A DNA stretch of 6,357 nucleotides from Candidatus Sifarchaeum subterraneum (GCA_016292335.1 JAECRX010000039.1:1-6357), one strand, 5' to 3'; positions 1-5,993 are shown, counted from the stretch's first letter. Numbers and translations: made by a program. Notes: a model not told the origin generated them from the sequence alone.

Positions 1-46
1 CCCCCCTGAAGGGAGAGAGCATTCTCACTCGAACCCTGTAAACAAA
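1..46 (+). repeat. GC-rich dispersed element, copy 1 (truncated by window edge)
   Basis: Positions 17-46 match 5890-5919 at 27 of 30 bases, in the same orientation, and a TGAA with C-rich sequence before and G-rich sequence after it also recurs just upstream (7-10 here). The copy is strikingly GC-rich compared with the A-rich DNA that follows. A short CCC-TGAA-GGG hairpin can form at 4-13, and GAG-CATT-CTC can pair at 17-26. AGGG at 10-13 can also pair with CCCT at 34-37. Read as protein, the frame starting at position 3 gives PLKGESILTRTL and stops with TAA at 39-41; copy 2 gives GSILARIL and the same stop. It may therefore be the last codons of an upstream plus-strand gene, a structured RNA, or a dispersed repeat. 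The repeat itself is certain; its nature is not. Confidence 0.75.
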
Positions 47-327
47 ACTGCTTTAAAAGTTAATAAAAAATCACAAACGAAAGAGATAAAAAATTATTTT
101 AAAAAAAGGTAAAAAATGGATCTCAACCAAAGTCAGAAAAGTTAACCTAGTTGATAATTGATCTAAAGCGATGAGATATAAAAAGATTTTAAGTAACCTT
201 GATGAAAATAAATTTAGTTAAATCCGAAATAGATAAACTGAAACGCACCCAATGCGTCACTACGTAAATTAACATCATACACGAGCTAAAGATCATACCA
301 CAAGCACCAAAAATATTAAATGAAACA

Positions 328-340
328 CGAAATTTAAAAT
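328..340 (+). promoter_or_regulatory. Candidate archaeal BRE/TATA promoter for ino1
   Basis: CGAAA (328-332) followed by TTTAAAAT (333-340) resembles the archaeal BRE plus TATA box. A start about 26 bases past the box centre would fall near 362, giving a leader of roughly 33 bases that contains the ino1 ribosome binding site. The whole region is A/T-rich, so chance matches are likely. Confidence 0.35.
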
Positions 341-378
341 TAGAAAGAGAAAGTTAACCCAATTAAAATTAAAGAAGA

Positions 379-390
379 AGGAGCTCGGAG
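379..390 (+). promoter_or_regulatory. Ribosome binding site(s) of ino1
   Basis: AGGAG at 379-383 lies 11 bases before the ATG, and a second GGAG at 387-390 lies 4 bases before it. Either fits archaeal anti-SD pairing. Together they support ATG 395 as the start, which also places the N-terminal Rossmann strand at the usual distance from the start. Confidence 0.6.
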
Positions 391-394
391 AAGA

Positions 395-1444
395 ATGCCC
401 AAAAAACCAATTAAAATTGCAATTGTTGGGGTTGGCAACTTTTGTTCAGCTTTAGTTCAAGGTATTTTCTTTTATTCAAATAATGAGGGAAAAATTGGAC
501 TTGCACACCCTGAAATCGGAGGATATCAACCTGAGGATATAGAAGTAGTCTGTGCTTTTGATATTGATAGGAGAAAAGTAGGGAAAGATTTATCTCAGGC
601 AATTTTTGAAATGCCAAACAACACACCTGTTTTTGTTCAAGTTCCCAATCTGAATGTGCCTGTTTTGAAAGGAAATGTCTTAGATGGTGTTCCTCATGGT
701 TATGAGAATATTTACTTAGTAGATGAGACCGTTCCAACAACAGATGTCGTTGAGGCTTTAAAATCAAGCGGATCAGAAATCATTATAAATATGGTACCGA
801 GTGGTGCTCAGGAGGCTAGTCAATGGTATGCCCAAAAATCAATTGAAGCGGGATGCTCCTTTATTAATGCAACTCCTGCTTTTATTGTAAGCGAATGGGC
901 AAGCAAATTTTCGGAAGCAAATCTTGCAGTGGTTGGAGACGATATTATGAACCAGATAGGATCGACAATTTTACATAAAAGGCTTTTAAATTTATTCGTT
1001 GAGAGAGGAGTTCATGTTGATGAGACATACCAACTTGATATAGGAGGCAGCACTGAAAGTCTAGGAGCATTGTATAAAGCATATAAGATAAAAAGAGAAT
1101 TGAAAACTGAATCAGTTAGTTCGACTCTTCCCTATGATACTCCCCTTATTGCAGGCTCTACAGATTATATTGATTTTATGCAAAATTACAGATCATCCTA
1201 CTTTTGGATAAAAGGTTCTCTCTTTGCAGGGCTTCCAATTACAATTGATATAAAACTGAATGTGCCAGATGCTGCCAATGGTGGTAGCGTCTTATTGGAT
1301 GTTATTAGAGCAGTGAAATTAGCAAAAGAGAAAAATATGACCGGTGCTCTTATAAGTGTTTCAGCATATGGATTCAAAAGACCACCGGAAAGATTTACAC
1401 CTGAAGACGCAGTCCAGTTATTTGACAAATTCATTTCTTCTTGA
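395..1444 (+). CDS. ino1: Inositol-3-phosphate (myo-inositol-1-phosphate) synthase, archaeal/actinobacterial type
   Basis: This NAD-dependent isomerase converts glucose 6-phosphate to inositol 1(3)-phosphate, the first step to inositol phospholipid headgroups such as archaetidylinositol and to inositol solutes in archaea. It is expected to be cytosolic. The 349 residues fit the short prokaryotic class (about 350-390). Visible landmarks are a Rossmann glycine motif GVGNFCSALVQG (12-23), the FDID dinucleotide region (55-58), NMVPSG (132-137), NATP (158-161), GDDIMNQIGST (181-191), LKTES (236-240), where K237 matches a conserved lysine, LNVPDAANGG (288-297) and SAYGFKRPP (323-331). One oddity is GGSTES at 217-222, where most family members read close to GGNTDF or GGNMDF. 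FC after GVGN also replaces the common CA. The TGA stop is 28 bases from the convergent PrsW gene. Family assignment is firm; exact activity is inferred. Confidence 0.93.
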   Translation: MPKKPIKIAIVGVGNFCSALVQGIFFYSNNEGKIGLAHPEIGGYQPEDIEVVCAFDIDRRKVGKDLSQAIFEMPNNTPVFVQVPNLNVPVLKGNVLDGVPHGYENIYLVDETVPTTDVVEALKSSGSEIIINMVPSGAQEASQWYAQKSIEAGCSFINATPAFIVSEWASKFSEANLAVVGDDIMNQIGSTILHKRLLNLFVERGVHVDETYQLDIGGSTESLGALYKAYKIKRELKTESVSSTLPYDTPLIAGSTDYIDFMQNYRSSYFWIKGSLFAGLPITIDIKLNVPDAANGGSVLLDVIRAVKLAKEKNMTGALISVSAYGFKRPPERFTPEDAVQLFDKFISS

Positions 1445-1460
1445 TCAAGAATTTAATTGA

Positions 1461-1474
1461 TTATTTTCTTTTTC
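1461..1474 (+). terminator. T-rich termination tract after ino1
   Basis: The plus strand is T-rich (TTATTTTCTTTTTC) 16 bases past the ino1 stop, with no strong stem before it. Archaeal RNA polymerase can stop at such T tracts. It lies in the very short convergent gap and reaches the last codon of the opposing gene. Confidence 0.4.
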
Positions 1475-3128
1475 ATTCAGCTGATACAGTCACTAGTGTT
1501 AAAAGTTCTTCTTCTCTCAAGATGAGTCTTCTTACTAAAAACAAAACAATTACCGCAATTCCAACTACAATCACTGTTCCGATCATGGAAAAGATATTGA
1601 ACCCTAAGATGAGATACAATAAACCAATAGCTGCACCTAGAATTAGTAAAAATGAAGAAACTGTTGTTGCTAAAAATAAGAGATTAATATACCACCCATA
1701 ATATTTCCTCATCATCACACCCACAACGCCTATGAAAGACAATATCCCGAATGCCATTATATATATCCCAATGAAAAATAGATCGGATAGAAGAAGTATA
1801 ATAAATACACCACCTAAAGTTAAACCAGCTCCCAAAAGCGAATTTCCAACGAGCATCAGTATAGCCAAAATCGAAAAATCTTTTTTTGGGATGTCCCATC
1901 TGGGATATTGCGCTGTTAAGGGTGTTCCACAGTTATCGCAGAAATTAACTCCAGCTTCAAGTGAATTTCCACAATTTCCACAAACGATGGACAATGGACT
2001 ACCATCAAATGTGCAATACTTGAATCCCAGTGGAAAAGTTCTATTACATTTTGAGCAATGCGTATAGGAAACATTCAAGTCTGGATAAGGATGAACATGT
2101 TCTTCGGGGGCAGTGGTACAATATGGACAGGCAACTTCATCCACACAATATTGAAAACCACATTTATCGCATTTTTTTATCTCATCACACTTTTGATAGC
2201 CTTTTTTTGTTCCCAAATAAATTATCGAATAGGAACTAATTCCAATAATTAATAAAAGCACAATTGACAAAATTTCTGCTATATCAGGAGGAAAGGGTGA
2301 AAAGTAGGCGAAGTATACTAAACTACCGTTCCAACTCAGATGTAGCCCTACTGCCAAAAAATAGAATGGAAAAAAATTTTCTAAAAAGACAGATCTTTTC
2401 TTTGCTGTTCTTAACCTGTCAGCTTTTGCAATTCCATATCCGGTTAATGTAGCTCCGGCAAGATGTATTGGTGCCATAGATCGGACAAAAACTTGAATCC
2501 AATAATCTAATGGATTAGTAGTTCCTAAAGCGGGTAAATTCAAAAACACATAAAGGTAAGTCTCAAGAACCGTGAATATGGATCCAATCAAGATAGCGTG
2601 GAAAACTCCTCTACCTTCAAAATCTAACAGTCCATCTTTTTGTGTATGAAGAAAATTGTTTTTCCTTTTTGAGAAATAAAACAACAAATTTGGCAAGGCT
2701 TTTGCGAATTCCTCTACTAGGGGTGCAACTAGGACTATAGTAATGACTTCAAGCAAAAAAATTAGAAGCTCCTCGGAAGTTATCTGAGGAAAAAATAGAA
2801 GAAAGATAAGGGCGTTAATCGTTGCAATTGTGTTCAGAACTAATGTTGTCATAACAATAAAGCAAGATCCCAGCAAAACAAGAAAAGTTATTTTGGGGTC
2901 GATTTCATAATCTTTCTCTCTCATAATAGCATAAGTAAACCACCAAGTAGCAAAAAGAATTGGCCCCATAACAAGAAAATAATTGAGGGTGCTAAAGGGA
3001 ATGTATCCTATGATCCATAAAAAACTTAAGAGTCCTAACGATGCAAAAGAAAGAATGAAAATGAAAATGATTAATCTTCCCGTCCAAGTTGGTTTCAAAT
3101 TGATCACGTTATGGAAGAGAACAAACAA
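1473..3128 (-). CDS. PrsW-family intramembrane metalloprotease fused to three zinc ribbons and a C-terminal membrane domain
   Basis: This is a predicted membrane protease that would cut substrates within or near the bilayer; its target is unknown. The PrsW motifs appear in order: EEFAK (139-143), GSIFTVLE (182-189), RSMAPIH (216-222) and HLSWN (263-267). The glutamates, H222 and H263 are the likely metal and catalytic residues. Hydrophobic segments lie near 19-41, 44-66, 80-116, 121-138, 175-198, 212-232, 253-275 and 283-305. A cysteine-rich block follows: C320/C323/C334/C337, then C358/C361/C372 with D375 in place of the fourth cysteine, then C383/C386/C397/C400. Residues 418-533 add about four more membrane spans. 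The start is uncertain: position 3128 is TTG with no SD. A TATA-like box at 3131-3140 would place the transcript start near 3109, favouring a leaderless GTG at 3105-3107 (residue 8). It converges with ino1. Confidence 0.88.
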   Translation of the reverse strand: MFVLFHNVINLKPTWTGRLIIFIFILSFASLGLLSFLWIIGYIPFSTLNYFLVMGPILFATWWFTYAIMREKDYEIDPKITFLVLLGSCFIVMTTLVLNTIATINALIFLLFFPQITSEELLIFLLEVITIVLVAPLVEEFAKALPNLLFYFSKRKNNFLHTQKDGLLDFEGRGVFHAILIGSIFTVLETYLYVFLNLPALGTTNPLDYWIQVFVRSMAPIHLAGATLTGYGIAKADRLRTAKKRSVFLENFFPFYFLAVGLHLSWNGSLVYFAYFSPFPPDIAEILSIVLLLIIGISSYSIIYLGTKKGYQKCDEIKKCDKCGFQYCVDEVACPYCTTAPEEHVHPYPDLNVSYTHCSKCNRTFPLGFKYCTFDGSPLSIVCGNCGNSLEAGVNFCDNCGTPLTAQYPRWDIPKKDFSILAILMLVGNSLLGAGLTLGGVFIILLLSDLFFIGIYIMAFGILSFIGVVGVMMRKYYGWYINLLFLATTVSSFLLILGAAIGLLYLILGFNIFSMIGTVIVVGIAVIVLFLVRRLILREEELLTLVTVSAE

Positions 3129-3130
3129 AG

Positions 3131-3140
3131 ATATATAAAA
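3131..3140 (-). promoter_or_regulatory. Candidate TATA box for the PrsW-like gene
   Basis: On the minus strand TTTTATATAT is a good archaeal TATA match. It lies only 2-11 bases before the longest possible start (TTG at 3128), so transcription would start at about 3109, next to an in-frame GTG at 3107. This suggests a leaderless message and a protein seven residues shorter than the longest reading. Confidence 0.4.
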
Positions 3141-3142
3141 TT

Positions 3143-3161
3143 AGTGTATTTTGTTTACACT
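3143..3161. promoter_or_regulatory. Inverted repeat AGTGTA-N7-TACACT upstream of the PrsW-like gene
   Basis: A perfect 6-base inverted repeat with a 7-base spacer lies just upstream of the candidate TATA box. It could be an operator for a dimeric regulator. On the minus strand it could also form a weak stem followed by AATTTT that ends the methyltransferase transcript. Confidence 0.4.
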
Positions 3162-3176
3162 TCTTTCTAAGAAAGA
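3162..3176. promoter_or_regulatory. Palindrome TCTTTCT-A-AGAAAGA
   Basis: A perfect 7-base inverted repeat around a single central base abuts the preceding inverted repeat. The one-base centre is too tight for an RNA loop without opening inner pairs, so a DNA-binding site is more natural. A T run follows on the plus strand, but no plus-strand gene lies before it, so a terminator role there is unlikely. Confidence 0.35.
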
Positions 3177-3228
3177 TTTTTTCTATTGAAAACTCAATAT
3201 TTTAAATGTATATTAATTGATAATTCTT

Positions 3229-3993
3229 TTAGGATTTTAATAATTTCAAAAAAAGAATCAAATGCTTGGATCTAAAAGGAAAAAGTTTTGAGAGTAATTT
3301 ATCGAACATTGTACATATTTTGGGATATAACTTATCACTTATTAAGTCACCAAAAGCTACTCTTAAAAGAGTATGAATACCAAAGCATCCCCCCATAACT
3401 TTCTCTATTCTAAAATTTTCTAGACTCTCTAACTCTTTTTGCAAGGATTTTTTGTCATATGTTCTTAGATGGCCTTTTCCTATTTCATCAAATCCGAGAC
3501 TGTTATCTTTCATTTTTAAGAGAATTTTCTCTATAAAAGGTGTCATGGGGATGCTTAAGAGAATAAAGTTTGTTGTTACTCTTTTTATTTCTTTAAGAGC
3601 CATTTCTGGGGCTGATAAGTGCTCCAATGTTTCTGCAGATATTGATGTTTCAAAAAATTTGCTTTTAAAAGGCAGATGATGCGCATCCGCAACGATAAAG
3701 CATATGTTTTTATTTTTACGTGATCTTTTTATTTTATTTGATGAAATATCCACTCCTACCGTAAAATTTGCTTCAAATAAATATGTCATTAACCCTTCTC
3801 CACATCCAACATCCAGTAAGGTTTTTGATTTTGGCACAATTTTCAATGTTTCTATTAATCTACGTCTTTGTTCATGTTTCAAAAAAATATTTGGAGCTTT
3901 AAAGAACAAGAATTCTTGATGATTGTGAATCTTCCCTTCTTTTTCATAATATCGACGTAGCTGCATATTAAGGCTTTTCATTCTAATTCTCAC
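3229..3993 (-). CDS. Class I SAM-dependent methyltransferase
   Basis: This is a predicted cytosolic methyltransferase using S-adenosylmethionine; the acceptor is unknown. The Rossmann core starts near residue 57: motif I is LLDVGCGEG (59-67), an acidic residue ends strand 2 at D82 (VDIS), VADAHHLPF (101-109) is the adenine-contact region and SAETLEHL (119-126) is motif IV-like. LKEIKRVT (133-140) is the usual post-motif helix, and GHLRTYD (174-180) is common in the Methyltransf_11/23 type. The first 50 residues are basic and polar, and the C-terminal tail (about 220-254) is basic and hydrophobic, possibly for membrane or partner contact. The longest start is GTG at 3993; ATG codons at residues 5 and 10 are alternatives, and only a distant weak purine tract (AAGGAAAG) precedes them. 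It is 139 bases from mptG, with a possible TATA (CTTATACA, minus, 4061-4068), so it is probably transcribed alone. Confidence 0.85.
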   Translation of the reverse strand: MRIRMKSLNMQLRRYYEKEGKIHNHQEFLFFKAPNIFLKHEQRRRLIETLKIVPKSKTLLDVGCGEGLMTYLFEANFTVGVDISSNKIKRSRKNKNICFIVADAHHLPFKSKFFETSISAETLEHLSAPEMALKEIKRVTTNFILLSIPMTPFIEKILLKMKDNSLGFDEIGKGHLRTYDKKSLQKELESLENFRIEKVMGGCFGIHTLLRVAFGDLISDKLYPKICTMFDKLLSKLFPFRSKHLILFLKLLKS

Positions 3994-4079
3994 GCTTTTT
4001 CTTAACTTTCCTTTTCTGTCACTCTCTGTGAAATATTCTTTCTTTTATTTCCTTTTTGAATGTATAAGCATCTAATCTA

Positions 4080-4096
4080 AGTAAAGTTTTTTTACT
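4080..4096. promoter_or_regulatory. Inverted repeat AGTAAA-GTTTT-TTTACT between mptG and the methyltransferase gene
   Basis: A perfect 6-base inverted repeat with a 5-base spacer lies in the 139-base gap downstream of mptG and just upstream of the candidate methyltransferase TATA box (4061-4068). It may be an operator for the methyltransferase gene or a weak AU-only stem at the end of the mptG transcript. The base composition makes chance occurrence plausible. Confidence 0.25.
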
Positions 4097-4132
4097 CGTC
4101 CTTTAAATAATTTCTAAAATATACGCTTTTTT

Positions 4133-5119
4133 CTATTCATTCTTAACGAAAATTCGAGCTCCTTCATTCCTTGCATTTGTATATAAGACTGTTCCTTTAT
4201 TCTTGGTTCTTAAGAAGGCATTCATGGCTTTACTTAATTCTATTGCCTGTTTCTGTCCTTTTACTAATGCAAAAACTGTGGGACCAAATGAGCTTTGTCC
4301 AGCTCCAAAAGCCCCTTCCTCCAACGCATACTCAATACAGGCTTTTACAATGGGATGCATCAAGTCTCTTGTAATTAGATTAAAACCCGCAGTTTGCAGT
4401 TCATTAAGTCCTTCACCGAAAGAAATTATGTCTTTTTCTATCAATGATGGAAGAATTTTCATCAAAATAAGTCGGCAGACTTCTCCTACTCTATGTTCTG
4501 ATATTGGACATCTAGTTTGAAAAATGTTTACTTCCTCTTTTCCATGTTTTCCCTTAGTAACATTGGGAATCGTGAGAACAAAAAACCAATCCTTCGGAAA
4601 ATCAAATCTTGCAATAATTGGTGGTGGAGGAGCAGAAGAAGCGCGGGAAGGCAGGAAAGATTCTTTTTGCTTATTCTTTCCAAACGTATGACCACCGTCT
4701 AAAATCAATCCTCCCTTATCAAATGCAGTTACCCCTATACCTGATGTGCCTCCTCTACCCATCACGCTGGCAAGTTTCCTCGTTGAAAGATTGAGGTTAT
4801 AAAGTTTTGAAAATACAGTAGCTACTGCTAATGAAAGCTGCGTTGCTGAACCTAAACCTACATGTCGTGGAATTGTTTTTTCAACGAAAATGTGAATATT
4901 TCCCACTTTTGGAAATGATGTCATGAATTTTTCAATCAATAATTTTATTAGATGTGTCTCTTTTCCCTCAATACTTGTCTCTTTTGATTTAGTAGCTTCA
5001 AGTATTACTCCAGGTGAATCCAATGTAATTCCTAGACTTCCGTCTATTCTTCCTAACTGGCCATTTAAATCTATTAATGTAAAGTGAAGACGAGAAGGAG
5101 TTTCAATTCTAACTTTCAC
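4133..5119 (-). CDS. mptG: Beta-ribofuranosylaminobenzene 5'-phosphate synthase (beta-RFAP synthase, GHMP family)
   Basis: This enzyme condenses 4-aminobenzoate (or a close analogue) with PRPP, releasing CO2 and pyrophosphate, in the step that commits precursors to tetrahydromethanopterin. It is cytosolic. At 328 residues it is full length for the family. Motifs seen: RLHFTLIDLNG (10-20), LGRIDGSLG (22-30), the GHMP nucleotide-type loop PRHVGLGSATQLSLA (84-98), GRGGTSGIGV (121-130), LDGGHTFG (140-147), a proline-rich turn (164-167), HGKEE (192-196) and the C-terminal GHMP motif GAFGAGQSSFGPTVF (269-283). The start is GTG at 5119 and overlaps the end of DUF447 by 11 bases. A strong SD (GGGAGGAG) lies 10 bases before it inside that gene, so translation is probably coupled. 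The gene marks the host as an archaeon making a methanopterin-type C1 carrier, not necessarily a methanogen. Confidence 0.93.
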   Translation of the reverse strand: MKVRIETPSRLHFTLIDLNGQLGRIDGSLGITLDSPGVILEATKSKETSIEGKETHLIKLLIEKFMTSFPKVGNIHIFVEKTIPRHVGLGSATQLSLAVATVFSKLYNLNLSTRKLASVMGRGGTSGIGVTAFDKGGLILDGGHTFGKNKQKESFLPSRASSAPPPPIIARFDFPKDWFFVLTIPNVTKGKHGKEEVNIFQTRCPISEHRVGEVCRLILMKILPSLIEKDIISFGEGLNELQTAGFNLITRDLMHPIVKACIEYALEEGAFGAGQSSFGPTVFALVKGQKQAIELSKAMNAFLRTKNKGTVLYTNARNEGARIFVKNE

Positions 5120-5765
5120 TTCTAATTTTCTCCTCCCACTTATCTATCAATTCTAAAAGTTGATCCATTATTTCCATGTGAACTGTGTTAGGAGAAATCT
5201 TTTTTGTAATATCATAGTAATGGTAGACTAATTTTTTTAATCTATTCGCCATTTCAGTATTTTTTTGCTCAATGTACATTTTAATGCGAGTACTATGGAT
5301 AATACTTTCTATTACCGCAAAATACGCTCTACAGTAAATTGGTGTGATTTGATTAACCACATCGATAAATTTAGTTTTGCAAATAAATCTTGCTCTATTA
5401 TTTGATTCCATCTCTTTTTCTATAACGCAAAATTCTATATGTGCATTTACATTTTTAAGTTTTGGTGCATTAACACACTTTGCCTCAATAAACCACGATT
5501 GTAGAAGTTTTATTGAATCGTTTTCTTTGAAGGCAGTTTTTAGAAACACGAGTGGATCAGTAGTTATATTTATTACACCACATTTTTGTTCATCTAAATT
5601 TTTGTAAGTTTGAGAACTAGTAAACGGGCTAATTAGGACGTTTTTTCTTTTATCAATCTTAATGCCCATTGGCGCTGCGTTGGGTGTATTATTTTTATTG
5701 TATGTGGACACTATGGTTTCGTAGATTACATTGGGAATCAAATCTAATTTTTTAAAATCTTTCAC
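5109..5765 (-). CDS. DUF447 family protein, predicted FMN-binding split-barrel flavoprotein
   Basis: This archaeal-type family has structures that show an FMN-binding split barrel; its biochemical role is not established to my knowledge. Seen here are IYETIVSTYNKNNTPNAAPMG (about 14-34), FTSSQTYKNL (48-57), INITTDPLVF (65-74) and a later FAVIESIIHSTR stretch (149-160), all typical of the family. The C-terminal 60 residues (about 160-218) look helical and charged. At 218 residues the length is normal. The start is GTG at 5765, supported by GAGGGA on the minus strand (5771-5776), five bases upstream. An ATG three bases further up is out of frame. It is the first gene of a two-gene unit with mptG and overlaps it by 11 bases, which suggests a redox or accessory step in methanopterin cofactor synthesis (inference). 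Confidence 0.88.
   Translation of the reverse strand: MKDFKKLDLIPNVIYETIVSTYNKNNTPNAAPMGIKIDKRKNVLISPFTSSQTYKNLDEQKCGVINITTDPLVFLKTAFKENDSIKLLQSWFIEAKCVNAPKLKNVNAHIEFCVIEKEMESNNRARFICKTKFIDVVNQITPIYCRAYFAVIESIIHSTRIKMYIEQKNTEMANRLKKLVYHYYDITKKISPNTVHMEIMDQLLELIDKWEEKIRSES
5130..5137 (-). promoter_or_regulatory. Strong ribosome binding site of mptG inside DUF447
   Basis: GGGAGGAG on the minus strand lies 10 bases before the mptG GTG start and inside the last codons of the DUF447 gene. It is the strongest SD-like match I saw in the window and it fixes the non-ATG start. Confidence 0.7.
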
Positions 5766-5844
5766 GTCATTCCCTCATAAATTATAACATTTACAGTAAA
5801 ATGCCATACTAGATATGTGGACAAAGAGGTTTAAAAAACATTGT

Positions 5845-5926
5845 GGAAACCTATAGAAAAGACGCTGATCATCTCCTCCGTGAACAGGGGAGCATTCTCG
5901 CTCGAATCCTGTAAAGAAAGGTTTTT
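5845..5926 (+). ncRNA. Candidate structured RNA containing GC-rich element copy 2
   Basis: A GC-rich island in the AT-rich divergent gap can fold. AAACCT (5847-5852) pairs with AGGTTT (5919-5924), with two more G-U pairs outside. CTCCTC (5873-5878) pairs with GGGGAG (5887-5892) around an 8-base loop containing TGAA. A competing stem pairs ACAGG (5884-5888) with CCTGT (5908-5912). A T5 run at 5922-5926 could end transcription. Against an RNA reading, the closing stem cannot be tested in copy 1 because that copy is cut by the window edge. No known RNA family was recognised. Confidence 0.3.
5875..5919 (+). repeat. GC-rich dispersed element, copy 2
   Basis: This is the second copy of the element at the left edge. 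Positions 5890-5919 match 17-46 at 27 of 30, and TGAA at 5881-5884 matches 7-10 with a one-base length difference between. It lies about 140 bases upstream of the right-hand plus-strand gene, as copy 1 lies upstream of ino1. A reading frame open from 5813 passes through it and ends at TAA 5912-5914, giving HLLREQGSILARIL at its end. From a GTG at 5843, with AGAGGT 12 bases before it, this would be a 23-codon peptide. The codons are GC-rich compared with the neighbouring genes, so a gene remnant or transferred piece is also possible. Confidence 0.75.
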
Positions 5927-5993
5927 AGAGATAATGAATAACTAAATTTTTGGAACTAAGCATAATATTTTTATTAAAATTTACGTATAATTC

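Larger units (their letters stand above)
47..394 (+). other. A-rich gene-free leader upstream of ino1
   Basis: No convincing gene is visible in about 350 bases. The plus strand is very A-rich (38 A in 60 at 61-120, 33 A in 60 at 301-360, with far fewer T), a bias usually seen on the sense strand of transcribed DNA. The longest openings are a lysine-rich run ending at TAA 110-112 and a 16-codon reading from ATG at 170; neither has an SD or recognisable sequence. A small inverted repeat, ACGCA-CCCAA-TGCGT, lies at 243-257, and AAAGTTAACC occurs twice, at about 138-147 and 350-359. The stretch may be a promoter region, a long leader or decayed coding DNA. Confidence 0.5.

Noticed and set aside
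2..112. Lysine-rich open frame through copy 1 to TAA 110-112
   Set aside because: The matching frame in copy 2 has a stop at 5881-5883 and another soon after, and the lysine-rich tail simply reflects A-rich DNA.
200..241. C/D box guide RNA, from TGATGA near 200 and CTGA near 238
   Set aside because: The spacing between the boxes is too short for two guides with internal D' and C' boxes, no terminal stem is clear, and such short boxes are common in A-rich DNA.
243..257. ACGCA-CCCAA-TGCGT hairpin as a terminator or operator
   Set aside because: The stem is only five pairs, with no T run after it and no second copy, so chance cannot be excluded.
1732..2452. Several plus-strand open frames inside the protease gene
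   Set aside because: They are antisense to clear PrsW and zinc-ribbon coding sequence and have no recognisable motifs of their own.
5871..5915. tRNA fragment, because CTCGAAYCC resembles a T-loop and GGGAGAGAGC resembles a D-arm
   Set aside because: No 5-pair stem can be drawn around the would-be T-loop in either copy, and no acceptor or anticodon stem is present.
1..5919. Direct repeats as attachment sites flanking an integrated element
   Set aside because: No integrase, recombinase or transposase lies between them, and the enclosed genes include core cofactor synthesis.
5875..5925. H/ACA guide RNA, because an ANA trinucleotide follows the conserved block (ACA in copy 1, AGA in copy 2)
   Set aside because: The only stem next to the ANA encloses just 19 bases, too few for a pseudouridylation pocket and upper stem with a kink-turn.
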